64,000 nt of DNA from Oerskovia turbata (GTDB lineage Bacteria > Actinomycetota > Actinomycetes > Actinomycetales > Cellulomonadaceae). Positions 16,525-23,848 of this stretch are shown here, piece by piece. Numbering within the stretch: the first letter of the stretch is position 1; the number at the start of each line of letters is the position of its first letter. The position numbers were made by a program, and so were the translations under genes. The notes under the pieces were generated by a model that saw only the letters and a list, made by a program, of their open reading frames with translations, had not been told where the DNA came from and searched no databases. The stretch covers positions 1 to 64,000 of the forward strand of contig NZ_JOFV01000014.1 of the NCBI RefSeq assembly GCF_000718325.1. Reading direction: 5' to 3'.

Positions 16525-17001
16525 TCAGGACGCCGCGCGGCTCGTCTCGCCGCGCAGGTGGTCGATGGTGTTCTGCACGTCGCGCAGCGTGGATCCGACG
16601 TCGGCTCCCTGGGCCACGGTCTTGTCGGCGACGTACCGGAGCTGGGCGGAGGCGGCGTCGAGCGCGACCTGGGCGTCGGTGAGTGCGAGGACTGCGCGGC
16701 CGTCGCCGAACGGGTCGGCGGCCGCCTGGGCGAGCGCGGCGTTGGCCTCGTCGGTCGCGGCCTGGGCGTTCCCGACGGCGTCCTCGACCTCGCTGCGCAG
16801 GTCGGCCGGGAGGGTGGAGAGCTGGGTCGTGGCCTTCTCGAGGTCTTCGCCGATCGAGTCGACCTGGCACTGGGTGTCCTCGAGGAACTGGGTGACCTCG
16901 GCGGCCGATGCGGTCGCGCTCAGCGGCAGCATCATCGCGAGGGCGAGGAAGCTGGCGGCGGCGAGCCGGGCGGCTGGTCCTGATGTCTTCGGCGACGTCA
17001 T
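16525..17001 (-). CDS. Exported small helical protein
   Basis: 158 aa with a clear signal peptide (ARLAAASFLALAMMLPLSATASA, cleavage near residue 31). The mature part is almost all helix-forming and Ala-rich (LEKATTQLSTLPADLRSEVEDAV, AQAATDEANAALAQAAAD), with a single cysteine (DTQC). It resembles the lipoprotein at 23849 in the segment LxxLPADxRxxVExAV, suggesting paralogy. Function unknown. A longer reading from 17094 would bury the signal peptide, so the ATG at 17001 is preferred, although its ribosome binding site is weak. Confidence 0.75.
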   Translation of the reverse strand: MTSPKTSGPAARLAAASFLALAMMLPLSATASAAEVTQFLEDTQCQVDSIGEDLEKATTQLSTLPADLRSEVEDAVGNAQAATDEANAALAQAAADPFGDGRAVLALTDAQVALDAASAQLRYVADKTVAQGADVGSTLRDVQNTIDHLRGETSRAAS

Positions 17002-17129
17002 GTGGAGAAGTGTGCACGGCGAACCTGGGAAAAGACAGGGAGGACATGGACAGGTGGTGGAGATTTCGCCCACAGTCGTGGGTGAGGGGCGCACGGGGCG
17101 CGTCGGCCGTGGTGGCCCGCCCGCGCGGG

Positions 17130-17135
17130 TAGCGT
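17130..17135 (+). promoter_or_regulatory. -10 hexamer TAGCGT for the leader ORF
   Basis: TAGCGT ends 7 bases before the GTG of the 18-aa leader ORF at 17143, the spacing expected for a leaderless transcript. Confidence 0.45.
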
Positions 17136-17142
17136 TGCCGTC

Positions 17143-17199
17143 GTGCCCCGCCTCGTAGCTCTCGCCCCGCCCGGCCTTGCCGGCGTCCCCGCCCGATGA
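17143..17199 (+). CDS. 18-aa leader ORF coupled to the acyltransferase
   Basis: GTG CCC CGC ... CGA TGA encodes MPRLVALAPPGLAGVPAR. Its stop overlaps the ATG of the acyltransferase in an ATGA, so ribosomes finishing the leader could restart on the main gene. The -10 hexamer at 17130 would make the transcript begin at this GTG. The main ATG has no convincing ribosome binding site, which supports coupling. Whether the peptide itself matters is unknown. Confidence 0.4.
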   Translation: MPRLVALAPPGLAGVPAR

Positions 17200-17810
17200 T
17201 CCGCCGCGCCCTGGCGCGCGCCTACTGGGCCGTGAGCAGGTGGACGCTGCGCACCGAGCAGCCTCCGACGGACCGGCCGGGCATCCTCATCGGGGCCCCG
17301 CACACGTCCAACTGGGACTTCGTGCTCATGCTCGCGATCTCGACGAGCGTGGGCGTCAGGGTCCGCTGGCTCGGCAAGCACACCTTGTTCAAGGGCGTCA
17401 TGGGGCCGTTCGCGCGGGCGCTCGGCGGGATTCCCGTGGACCGGACGGACCCGAGCGGCGTCGTCGACGACATCGTGTCGCGTGTGCGCAGGGGTGAGGT
17501 GTTCTCGCTCGTCATCACGCCCGAGGGCACGCGCAGCAAGGGCGAGTACTGGAAGTCGGGCTTCTACCGGATCGCGCGCGAGACGGGCATGCCAGTGACG
17601 CTCGGCTACGTGGACCGCACGACCATGACCGCGGGCCTCGGCCCCACGCTCGAGCTCACGGGTCACGTGCGCGCCGACATGGACCTGGTGCGTGCGTTCT
17701 ACGCGGACAAGGCCGGGTTCGACCCGTCGCGTCGCACGGAGCCGCGCCTGCGCGAGGAGGACCGGCCGGCGCCGGACGCGGCCACGGGCGAGGCTGCGCC
17801 GACGGTCTGA
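17196..17810 (+). CDS. PlsC-like 1-acyl-glycerol-3-phosphate acyltransferase
   Basis: 204 aa. The acyltransferase HX4D motif is HTSNWD near residue 34, the glycerol-phosphate-binding segment is ITPEGTRSKGEYWKSGFY, and LGGIPVDR is the third conserved block. The protein lacks a strong membrane helix, as in the short group of PlsC-like enzymes that act at the membrane surface. The likely role is transfer of an acyl chain to lysophosphatidate or a related acceptor. The C-terminal 25 residues are polar and variable. A hairpin follows at 17820. Confidence 0.88.
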   Translation: MIRRALARAYWAVSRWTLRTEQPPTDRPGILIGAPHTSNWDFVLMLAISTSVGVRVRWLGKHTLFKGVMGPFARALGGIPVDRTDPSGVVDDIVSRVRRGEVFSLVITPEGTRSKGEYWKSGFYRIARETGMPVTLGYVDRTTMTAGLGPTLELTGHVRADMDLVRAFYADKAGFDPSRRTEPRLREEDRPAPDAATGEAAPTV

Positions 17811-17819
17811 GGTGGGCGA

Positions 17820-17854
17820 CGCCGTCGGGCGTGCTGGTCGCCTGCCCGACGGCG
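17820..17854 (+). terminator. Hairpin after the acyltransferase
   Basis: Perfect 11-bp arms (17820-17830 and 17844-17854) with a 13-nt loop, 9 bases after the stop codon. No T-tract. Confidence 0.5.
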
Positions 17855-17901
17855 CAGCGCACGTCTCGCGGCCCGGCACCCTCGTTCTGACGCAACTCCG
17901 A

Positions 17902-17907
17902 TAAGTT
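17902..17907 (+). promoter_or_regulatory. -10 hexamer TAAGTT, leaderless arrangement for devR
   Basis: TAAGTT ends 6 bases before the devR ATG at 17914. No Shine-Dalgarno sequence is present, so a leaderless transcript is likely. Confidence 0.5.
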
Positions 17908-17913
17908 CTCCCT

Positions 17914-18582
17914 ATGGGCACCACCCCCGACCCGATCCGGGTCTTCCTGCTCGACGACCACGAGGTCGTCCGCCGCGGCGTCGCCGCCCTCCTCGAGGCC
18001 GAGGACGACATCACGGTCGTCGGCGAGGCCGGCACCGCCGCCTCAGCGCTGACGCGCATCCGCGCCGTCCGGCCGGACGTGGCCGTGCTCGACGTGCGCC
18101 TGCCCGACGGCTCGGGCGTCGAGGTCTGCCGCGACGTGCGTTCCGAGATGCCGGAGATCGGCTGCCTCATGCTCACGTCCTTCGCGGACGACGAGGCGCT
18201 GTTCCAGGCCGTCCTCGCGGGCGCCTCGGGCTACGTCCTCAAGCAGATCCACGGCTCGGACCTCGTGGGTGCCGTGCGGACCATCGCGGGCGGCGGTTCG
18301 CTGCTCGACCCGGTCAGCACCGCTCGCATCCTCGACCGGCTGCGCACGCCGCAGGCCCAGGAGGTCGACCGCCTCGAGGGGCTGTCGCCGCAGGAGCGTC
18401 AGATCGTCGACCTGATCGGCGAGGGCATGACGAACCGGCAGATCGGCGAGCGCCTGTTCCTCGCGGAGAAGACCGTCAAGAACTACGTGTCGCACATCCT
18501 CGCGACGCTCGGGCTGCAGCGTCGCACGCAGGTCGCGGTCCTCGCGACCGAGCTGCGCACGGAGGACCGCCCGCGCGGCTGA
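17914..18582 (+). CDS. devR: DevR/DosR-like NarL-family response regulator
   Basis: 222 aa. Receiver domain at 8-125 with the acidic pocket DD at 15-16, phospho-acceptor Asp in VAVLDVRLPDG, conserved Thr/Ser in LMLTSFADD and Lys in YVLKQI. A LuxR-type helix-turn-helix follows (LSPQERQIVDLIGEGMTNRQ, LFLAEKTVKNYVSHI). The linker and HTH closely resemble DevR/DosR, which activates dormancy and low-oxygen genes. The likely partner is the GAF sensor kinase at 19237 on the other strand. A DevR-box-like site lies at 21441 near doxX. A mazEF pair separates the regulator from its kinase. Confidence 0.9.
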   Translation: MGTTPDPIRVFLLDDHEVVRRGVAALLEAEDDITVVGEAGTAASALTRIRAVRPDVAVLDVRLPDGSGVEVCRDVRSEMPEIGCLMLTSFADDEALFQAVLAGASGYVLKQIHGSDLVGAVRTIAGGGSLLDPVSTARILDRLRTPQAQEVDRLEGLSPQERQIVDLIGEGMTNRQIGERLFLAEKTVKNYVSHILATLGLQRRTQVAVLATELRTEDRPRG

Positions 18583-18641
18583 GCGGTGTGATGTCCGACG
18601 GCGGAGCGCACGGGGGTGCGTCGGTCGCGCAGTGCTTGTGG

Positions 18642-18663
18642 GTGTTCGACAGATGTTCAACAC
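18642..18663 (+). promoter_or_regulatory. Imperfect palindrome, possible MazE operator
   Basis: GTGTTCGACA, two bases, then TGTTCAACAC: 10-bp arms matching at 8 positions. It lies immediately before the -10 hexamer at 18669 of the mazEF pair. Ribbon-helix-helix antitoxins commonly repress their own promoter at such sites. Confidence 0.45.
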
Positions 18664-18668
18664 GCCCC

Positions 18669-18674
18669 TAGGGT
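18669..18674 (+). promoter_or_regulatory. -10 hexamer TAGGGT, leaderless arrangement for mazE
   Basis: TAGGGT ends 6 bases before the ATG at 18681. GGTGGGA overlaps it and could act as a weak ribosome binding site if transcription starts further upstream. Confidence 0.45.
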
Positions 18675-18680
18675 GGGAAC

Positions 18681-18884
18681 ATGTCGCAGAGCACCGTCGG
18701 CTTCCGACCGACCGCCGAGGAACGCCGGCTCCTGGAGGAGATCGCACGCAAGGGCATGTCCACGAGCGATGCCCTGCGCCGCGGCCTGCACCTCGTGGCC
18801 CACGAGCAGTGGCTCGACCAGGCGCGTGCCGATGCCGAGATGCTGCGTGAGGAGAACCTGAACGACGAGCCGGACGCCTGGTGA
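18681..18884 (+). CDS. MazE-like ribbon-helix-helix antitoxin
   Basis: 67 aa. Residues 1-45 (TVGFRPTAEERRLLEEIARK, STSDALRRGLHLVAHEQW) fit a short beta strand and two helices as in ribbon-helix-helix DNA-binding antitoxins. The acidic C-terminus (MLREENLNDEPDAW) is the kind of tail that wraps around a MazF toxin. The stop overlaps the toxin start in a GTGA, so the two are translated together with the antitoxin first, as is usual for type II modules. Confidence 0.75.
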   Translation: MSQSTVGFRPTAEERRLLEEIARKGMSTSDALRRGLHLVAHEQWLDQARADAEMLREENLNDEPDAW

Positions 18885-19198
18885 TCCGCGGCGCCGTCTA
18901 CCGGGTCGACCTCGGTGCCCCGCGGGGGCACGAACAGGGCGGGCGTCGGTACGGGCTCGTCCTCTCGCCCTCGGAGATGAACTGGTCGGTGGCGACCGTC
19001 GTGCCCACCTCGACCAGCGCCCGACCGGCGACGTTCAGGCCCGAGCTGGTGATCGACGGGCAGCAGACCGTGCTGCTGGTCGACCAGATCCGGACCGTGG
19101 ACACCGCCTACCTCGTGGGAGACCCCGTCGACTACCTCAACCACGACGAGCTCACCACGGTGGAGCAGGCCGTCATCCACTACCTCGGGCTGGTGTGA
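18881..19198 (+). CDS. MazF/PemK-family endoribonuclease toxin
   Basis: 105 aa from a GTG overlapping the antitoxin. RGAVYRVDLGAPRGHEQGGRRYGLVLSP is the N-terminal MazF motif with the catalytic Arg region, VVPTSTSARP and VLLVDQIRTVD are the following conserved strands, and the C-terminal helix contains LTTVEQAVIHYLGL. The family cuts mRNA at short sequences when freed from the antitoxin. It appears intact. The pair sits between devR and the kinase gene. Confidence 0.88.
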   Translation: MIRGAVYRVDLGAPRGHEQGGRRYGLVLSPSEMNWSVATVVPTSTSARPATFRPELVIDGQQTVLLVDQIRTVDTAYLVGDPVDYLNHDELTTVEQAVIHYLGLV

Positions 19199-19236
19199 TC
19201 GAGCTCCGCAGCCGGGCGGGCGCTCCTGGCTGACCG

Positions 19237-20538
19237 TCAGGCGTTCGGGATCCGCCACACGAGCGCGGTACCGCGGCCCGTGGGGACGACACCCGTCGAC
19301 CCGTCCGCCCTCGACGCGTCCCCCGGCCCGCCGGCGGCGCCCGCGAGCTCGCGCGCCGCAGCCTCGGCCGGTCCGACGGACAGGGTCCCGCGCAGCGCCT
19401 CGGCGCGCGTCGCGAGGTTGTGCAGGCCGCCGCGGTGGTCGCCCGCGTCGACGCCGGTGCAGCCGATCCCGTCGTCGACCACGGACAGCGTGATGGCGTC
19501 GTCGGTCACGCGCAGCCGCACGTCGACCCGCGACGCGCGCGCGTGGCGGGCCACGTTGGTCAGGGCCTCTCCGACGACGACCACGAGCTGGTCCGCGACC
19601 TCGGCGGGCACGAGCGAGGAGTCGTCGCTCTCGATGATGATCGAGGGAGCGAACCCGAGCGCGGACGTCACGGCGCCGGCCGCCGCGGTGAGCCGCTCCT
19701 GGAGGCTCGCCTCGGGGGGAGTGGTGGCCTGGAGCGCGAAGATCGTGGAGCGGATCTCGCGGATCGTGTCGTCGAGGTCGTTGACCGCTTCCTCGACGCG
19801 CGAGCGCACGAGCTCGTTCTCGATGTGCTTGGTCGTGCTCATGAGGGTCATCGCGGACGCGAAGATGCGCTGGATGACGACGTCGTGCAGGTCGCGTGCG
19901 ATGCGCTCGCGGTCCTCGAGCACGGCGACGCGGCGCCCGTCCTCGTACAGGCGCGCGTTGTCGACGGCCACGCCCGCGGCGGCGGCCAGGGCCCGGACGG
20001 CGGCCTCGTCGTCGCGCGTGAAGGGCGACCCGTCGCGCTTGTCGGTCAGGTACAGGTTGCCGTAGACGGAGTCGCGGACCTGGATGGGGACCCCGAGGAA
20101 CGTGTGCATGGGCGGGTGCCCGGCGGGGTAGCCGGATGCGGCCGGGTAGCCCTCGATCTTGTCGACGCGCAGCGGGTGCGGGTTGCGGATGACCTCGCCC
20201 AGCAGGCCGTGCCCGTGGGGCCAGTGGCTGATCGCCTCGACCTCGGAGTCGTTCATGCCGACGGGCACGAACCGGCCGAGGCGCTCGCCGTCGCGGACGC
20301 CGAGCGCCCCGTACCGTGCTCCGGTGAGGTCCATCGCTGCTTCGACGATGCGGCGCAGCACCGTGTCGAGGTCGAGGTTGCTCGTGATGGCGACGACGGC
20401 GTCGAGCACGCGGTGCGCGACGGCAGAAGGAAGAGACTCGGTCACCCACGTGAGTCTGTCAGACGTTCGGACCGGAACCGGCCTCGGCAGGACCGGGACG
20501 GCGCTCTGGTGTGCGTGGTAGGTCTTCAGGTAATCCAT
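19237..20538 (-). CDS. devS: DevS-like GAF-domain sensor histidine kinase
   Basis: 433 aa. One GAF domain at about 60-200 (LDLDTVLRRIVEAAMDLTGA, GHPPMHTFLGVPIQVRDSVYGNLYLTDKRDG), then a HisKA_3 dimerisation helix with the phospho-His in ERIARDLHDVVIQRIFA, and a HATPase domain (VVGEALTNVARHARAS, SVVDDGIGC). Mycobacterial DevS has two GAF domains; this has one, so heme or redox sensing cannot be assumed. A polar insert (about 400-420) precedes the last strand. Start ATG at 20538 has GAGGGG upstream. It faces devR across mazEF, and the two are the probable two-component pair. Confidence 0.9.
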   Translation of the reverse strand: MDYLKTYHAHQSAVPVLPRPVPVRTSDRLTWVTESLPSAVAHRVLDAVVAITSNLDLDTVLRRIVEAAMDLTGARYGALGVRDGERLGRFVPVGMNDSEVEAISHWPHGHGLLGEVIRNPHPLRVDKIEGYPAASGYPAGHPPMHTFLGVPIQVRDSVYGNLYLTDKRDGSPFTRDDEAAVRALAAAAGVAVDNARLYEDGRRVAVLEDRERIARDLHDVVIQRIFASAMTLMSTTKHIENELVRSRVEEAVNDLDDTIREIRSTIFALQATTPPEASLQERLTAAAGAVTSALGFAPSIIIESDDSSLVPAEVADQLVVVVGEALTNVARHARASRVDVRLRVTDDAITLSVVDDGIGCTGVDAGDHRGGLHNLATRAEALRGTLSVGPAEAAARELAGAAGGPGDASRADGSTGVVPTGRGTALVWRIPNA

Positions 20539-20618
20539 CACTACCCCCTCGTCTCTCCGTGAGCCCCGACGGTGTGTCCCCGGCCGGTCGGCGGGTGGCC
20601 GGCCGGCCGGGGAAAGAG

Positions 20619-20654
20619 CGACGGCCCTCCGGGAGGTGACCGGGAGGGCCGTCG
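20619..20654 (-). terminator. Rho-independent-type terminator after doxX
   Basis: Perfect 12-bp arms (20619-20630 and 20643-20654), followed on the minus strand by CTCTTTCC. It separates doxX from devS. Confidence 0.7.
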
Positions 20655-20743
20655 GGCGGGGCAGGGTCTCGCGTTCCCTGGTGTTCCCCGCGTCTTCCTG
20701 GGTGTATCGCCGTGGCGAGCGGATCGCGTCGCCGAACCGGGGA

Positions 20744-21340
20744 TCAGACCAACCAGGAGTTCTTGCGGACGAGCGGCAGGCTCTTCCACTGTCGGCCGAG
20801 GCCGAGGGTGTCACCGGCGCCGATCATGGCCAGCGAGATGATCGCGAGGGCCTCGACGACGTGGCTGTCGATGATCGGGTTGGTGGTCAGGGGCAGGGAC
20901 GCCAGGTACATGAAGCCGAGGAGGACGGTCCCGGCGATGGCCGCGATCCGCATCCCGATCCCGAGCGTCAGGGCGAGCCCGATGCCGAGGAGGCCTGCCA
21001 TGAAGAGCCAGTCGGCCCAGGCAGCACCGGCCATCCCGTTGAAGAAGCTCGCGAACGGACCCTGGACGCCTCCGAGGAAGCCGGACGTGGGGCTGCCTCC
21101 GTTGATCCAGGCACGCTCCGCGGGGGTCGAGAACCCGAGCCCGAACGTCTTGTCGAGGAATGCCCACACGAAGTAGAAGCCCATGACGATCCGGAAGATC
21201 CCCAGGACGACCTGCGTCGGGAGGGTTCCGCGGACCGCGAGGCTCGCGGTCGTGGTGGCCCCCGAGACCTCGTGAGGGACGGCACGTACTGCTCGGGCCG
21301 AGCGGGCCGAGCCGGCCTGACGTTCGATCGTTGCACTCAT
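20744..21340 (-). CDS. DoxX-family membrane protein
   Basis: 198 aa with about four membrane helices: VVLGIFRIVMGFYFVWAFLDK, WADWLFMAGLLGIGLALTLG, IAAIAGTVLLGFMYLASLPL and a last one near residues 155-175. The GWAFLDKTFGLGF-like segment (FVWAFLDKTFGLGFST) is typical of DoxX-family subunits, some of which belong to thiosulfate:quinone oxidoreductase. The first 35 residues are a polar Ala/Arg-rich extension. A DevR-box-like sequence lies about 100 bases upstream, linking it to the neighbouring DevR/DevS system. A strong terminator follows. AGAGGAAG precedes the ATG. Confidence 0.85.
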   Translation of the reverse strand: MSATIERQAGSARSARAVRAVPHEVSGATTTASLAVRGTLPTQVVLGIFRIVMGFYFVWAFLDKTFGLGFSTPAERAWINGGSPTSGFLGGVQGPFASFFNGMAGAAWADWLFMAGLLGIGLALTLGIGMRIAAIAGTVLLGFMYLASLPLTTNPIIDSHVVEALAIISLAMIGAGDTLGLGRQWKSLPLVRKNSWLV

Positions 21341-21440
21341 GTCGTCTGTCTTCCTCTCCAGGACCGGATCCCCATCCGGTGCGTTGACTCCATTCCACCG
21401 GAGCGGGAGGGGCCGGACCTGGGGCGAAGGTCGAGGAACG

Positions 21441-21460
21441 TCGGGGACCTAGGTCCTCTC
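21441..21460 (-). promoter_or_regulatory. DevR/DosR-box-like palindrome upstream of doxX
   Basis: TCGGGGACCTAGGTCCTCTC matches the mycobacterial DosR consensus TTSGGGACTWWAGTCCCSAA at 14 of 20 positions, including the GGGAC and GTCC half sites. It is the only such site I found in the window and lies about 100 bases upstream of doxX. Confidence 0.5.
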
Positions 21461-21480
21461 GTGCCGGGACCAGCGGTGCG

Positions 21481-22680
21481 TCAGGAGAACGCGGGATACC
21501 CGCCCGACGGCGTGGGGCCCCACTCGCGCTCGGCCCACGCGACGGCGTCGGACAGGACGGTCGCGATGCTCGGGGTGACGTCGCGCAGGTGCTCGGCCCC
21601 CCAGCGCCAGCGGGACGTCATGAGCTGCCGGTACGACGGCGACCTCCCCTCGGGTCCGACGCTCGGGCGGTCCTCGACCGCGCCGTCGAGGAGCCAGCCC
21701 GTCATGGCGAGTATCCAGCCGGCGCATGCGAGCAGGACGTCGCGGGTCCAGGCGGGCTCGACGACGGCGTCGGGCCGGTGCCTGCCCAGGCCCGTGGTGA
21801 ACGCGGCGAGGAGGCTGTCGGTCAGGCCGGGCGGCGGGTCGAACACGCACCAGCAGGTGGAGAACGGCATGAGCGTGTACGCGGCGTCGAGCGCGGGGTG
21901 GTGGACGTTCGTGTCCTCCAGGTCGAGGAACACCCACCCGGTGGGGGTGCGGACGGCGTTGTCGGGGCACGTGTCGCCGGGGGAGACGACGGCGGAGCTC
22001 GCCGCGGCGCGCAGGCTCGCGACCGCCTCGAGGTCGTCGTGCACGAACGCGAGCATCGCGTCGAGCGGTTCGCGCGTGAGGTCCGTCGGGGTGGGCAGGG
22101 CCTCGACGAGCCGGTGCACCCCGGCGCGGGCGTCCGCGTCGAGGTCCCACCCCTTGACGATGCCGCGCGCCGCGAGCTCGGCCGAGAACCGTTCGACGTG
22201 CCGCCCGGAGGCGCCCGCGAGCTCGCCGAGGGCGCTCGCCCAGTCGTGCGCGCCCTGCCAGGCGGCGTCGCGGTCGGTGCCGAGCAGGAGGTCGGCGAGC
22301 GTGGGGCCGTCGCCGACGTCGCTCATGACGACGAGGCGGTGCGCCTCGTCGACGGCCAGCAGGACAGGGGTGTGGTCGAGGGTCACGAGCCCCGCGACCT
22401 CGTGCTCGAACGGCAGGCCGTGCACGCCCGGACGGTCCAGGAAGCGCTTGACCACGACCGTGCTGCCCGGTGCGTGCGCGACGGCGCGGGTCGTGTCGAG
22501 GCGGTCGTCCGTGAACCCGGCGACGACGCGGGCGCGGACGACCAGCGACCGCGTCGACCCGCCGAGCGCCTCGGGTTCGGCGAGCGCGGCGCCGAGGGCG
22601 ATGCCGGCGAGCGCGAGGGTCTCGTCGAGGTCGGGTACCGGTGTCCTGGCGGGCTCTGGCGTCGGAGCGGCGGAAGGCAT
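21481..22680 (-). CDS. Aminoglycoside-phosphotransferase-like kinase
   Basis: 399 aa with the APH/choline-kinase fold. The catalytic loop is degenerate: VVSPGDTCPDN in place of HGDxxxxN, followed by WVFLDLEDTNVHHPALDAAY in place of the DWE metal-binding segment. The Lys-containing strand is STVVVKRFLDR. Such proteins phosphorylate small molecules; with the catalytic His replaced by Ser, activity and substrate are open. There is no sign of a resistance cassette around it. The first 20 residues are Pro/Ala-rich. It is transcribed away from DUF2332, with which it shares a 154-base upstream region containing a GGGGCC repeat. Confidence 0.75.
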   Translation of the reverse strand: MPSAAPTPEPARTPVPDLDETLALAGIALGAALAEPEALGGSTRSLVVRARVVAGFTDDRLDTTRAVAHAPGSTVVVKRFLDRPGVHGLPFEHEVAGLVTLDHTPVLLAVDEAHRLVVMSDVGDGPTLADLLLGTDRDAAWQGAHDWASALGELAGASGRHVERFSAELAARGIVKGWDLDADARAGVHRLVEALPTPTDLTREPLDAMLAFVHDDLEAVASLRAAASSAVVSPGDTCPDNAVRTPTGWVFLDLEDTNVHHPALDAAYTLMPFSTCWCVFDPPPGLTDSLLAAFTTGLGRHRPDAVVEPAWTRDVLLACAGWILAMTGWLLDGAVEDRPSVGPEGRSPSYRQLMTSRWRWGAEHLRDVTPSIATVLSDAVAWAEREWGPTPSGGYPAFS

Positions 22681-22739
22681 GGCCCAGTGTGGCGGGGGCG
22701 CGTCGGACGGTCAACGGGGACGTGCCCGCGTGCCCGCGT

Positions 22740-22781
22740 GGCCGGGGCCGGGGCCGGGGCCGGGGCCGGTACCGGGGCCCG
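22740..22781. repeat. GGGGCC hexanucleotide repeat
   Basis: Four to five tandem GGGGCC units, interrupted by one GGTACC, in the divergent promoter region between the APH-like kinase and the DUF2332 gene. Unstable G-rich repeats in such a place can vary in copy number. Confidence 0.7.
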
Positions 22782-22822
22782 TGACGCGCCGGACGTTCCT
22801 CGTTCGTCACGCGCGGAGCCGC

Positions 22823-22828
22823 TAGGTT
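22823..22828 (+). promoter_or_regulatory. -10 hexamer TAGGTT, leaderless arrangement
   Basis: TAGGTT ends 6 bases before the ATG at 22835, with no ribosome binding site. Confidence 0.45.
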
Positions 22829-22834
22829 CGGCGG

Positions 22835-23794
22835 ATGAGCATCGACAGGTTGTCGGAGGCGTACGTCCGGTGGGCGGACCTCGAGGTGCGCGCGTCCTCC
22901 CCTCTGTACACCGAATGGGCGCTGTCGATCGCGGCCGACGAGGAGGTCCTCGGGCTCGTGCTGCGCCTGCCGGAGCTCAAGCGGCAGCCGAACCTCGTGT
23001 TCGCAGCGGCACGGGCGGCCGGTGCGCCTCTCGGCGCGTTCGAGGGGGTGCGGCCGTGGCTGCTCGGGCACTGGCCCGAGGTCGAGGCGGTCGCGCTGGC
23101 CCGTTCGACGCAGACGAACGAGGCGGCGCGCTGCGCGGTGCTGCTGCCCGTGCTTTCACGGCTCGACGGGCCGCTCGCGCTCCTGGAGGTCGGGGCGTCC
23201 GCGGGGCTGTGCCTGTACCCCGACCGGTACTCGTACCGCTACGCGACGCCCGACGGCCCCGTCGTGCTGGACCCTGTGGACGGTCCGTCGTCGGTCCTGA
23301 TCGACTGCGCGGTCGACGACTCGGCGCTGGTCCCGTCGTCGCTGCCTCAGGTGGCGTGGCGCGCGGGGATCGACCTCAACCCGCTCGACGTGACCGATCC
23401 CGACGACGTCGCGTGGTTGCGCACGCTCGTCTGGCCCGAGCACGACGAGCGCCGCGCACGCCTCGACGCCGCGTGCGCCCTGGTCGCGGAGGACCCGCCG
23501 CACGTCGTCCGGGGCGACCTCCTCGACGACCTCGACGACCTGGTCAGTCAGGCACCCCGCGACGCGCACCTCGTGGTCCTCCACGGACACGTCCTGGTCT
23601 ATCTCGACCCGGCGGACCGGCAGCGGTTCGTCGACCGCATGGGCGCGCTCGACGGCACGTGGGTCGCCAACGAGGGAGTCCGCGTCCTGCAGTCCTCGAC
23701 CGGCCTGCCCGACGACGGGCGGACCGTCCTCAGTGTGGACGGCGTGCCCGTCGCCAGGACGCACCCGCACGGCGCGGCGATCATGCGCCTGTAG
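22835..23794 (+). CDS. DUF2332 family protein
   Basis: 319 aa. Conserved DUF2332 segments are visible: YVRWADLEVRASSPLYTEWA, LPELKRQPNLVFAAAR, RSTQTNEAARCAVLLPVL, LLEVGASAGLCLYPDRYSY, WRAGIDLNPLDVTDPDDVAW and LVVLHGHVLVYLDPADRQRF. The LEVGASAGL segment looks like a Rossmann-type methyltransferase glycine loop, so a SAM-dependent activity is possible, but the family has no confirmed function that I know of. Cytoplasmic, full length for the family. Confidence 0.85.
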   Translation: MSIDRLSEAYVRWADLEVRASSPLYTEWALSIAADEEVLGLVLRLPELKRQPNLVFAAARAAGAPLGAFEGVRPWLLGHWPEVEAVALARSTQTNEAARCAVLLPVLSRLDGPLALLEVGASAGLCLYPDRYSYRYATPDGPVVLDPVDGPSSVLIDCAVDDSALVPSSLPQVAWRAGIDLNPLDVTDPDDVAWLRTLVWPEHDERRARLDAACALVAEDPPHVVRGDLLDDLDDLVSQAPRDAHLVVLHGHVLVYLDPADRQRFVDRMGALDGTWVANEGVRVLQSSTGLPDDGRTVLSVDGVPVARTHPHGAAIMRL

Positions 23795-23848
23795 CGCACC
23801 TGGCGCTCAGGGCACGGGCCCCGGCGCCTGTGACGACGCGGGACGTCG

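Noticed and set aside
21481..22680. An antibiotic-resistance aminoglycoside phosphotransferase
   Set aside because: The catalytic loop lacks the usual histidine and the setting is chromosomal with no mobile element; only membership of the APH-like fold is supported.
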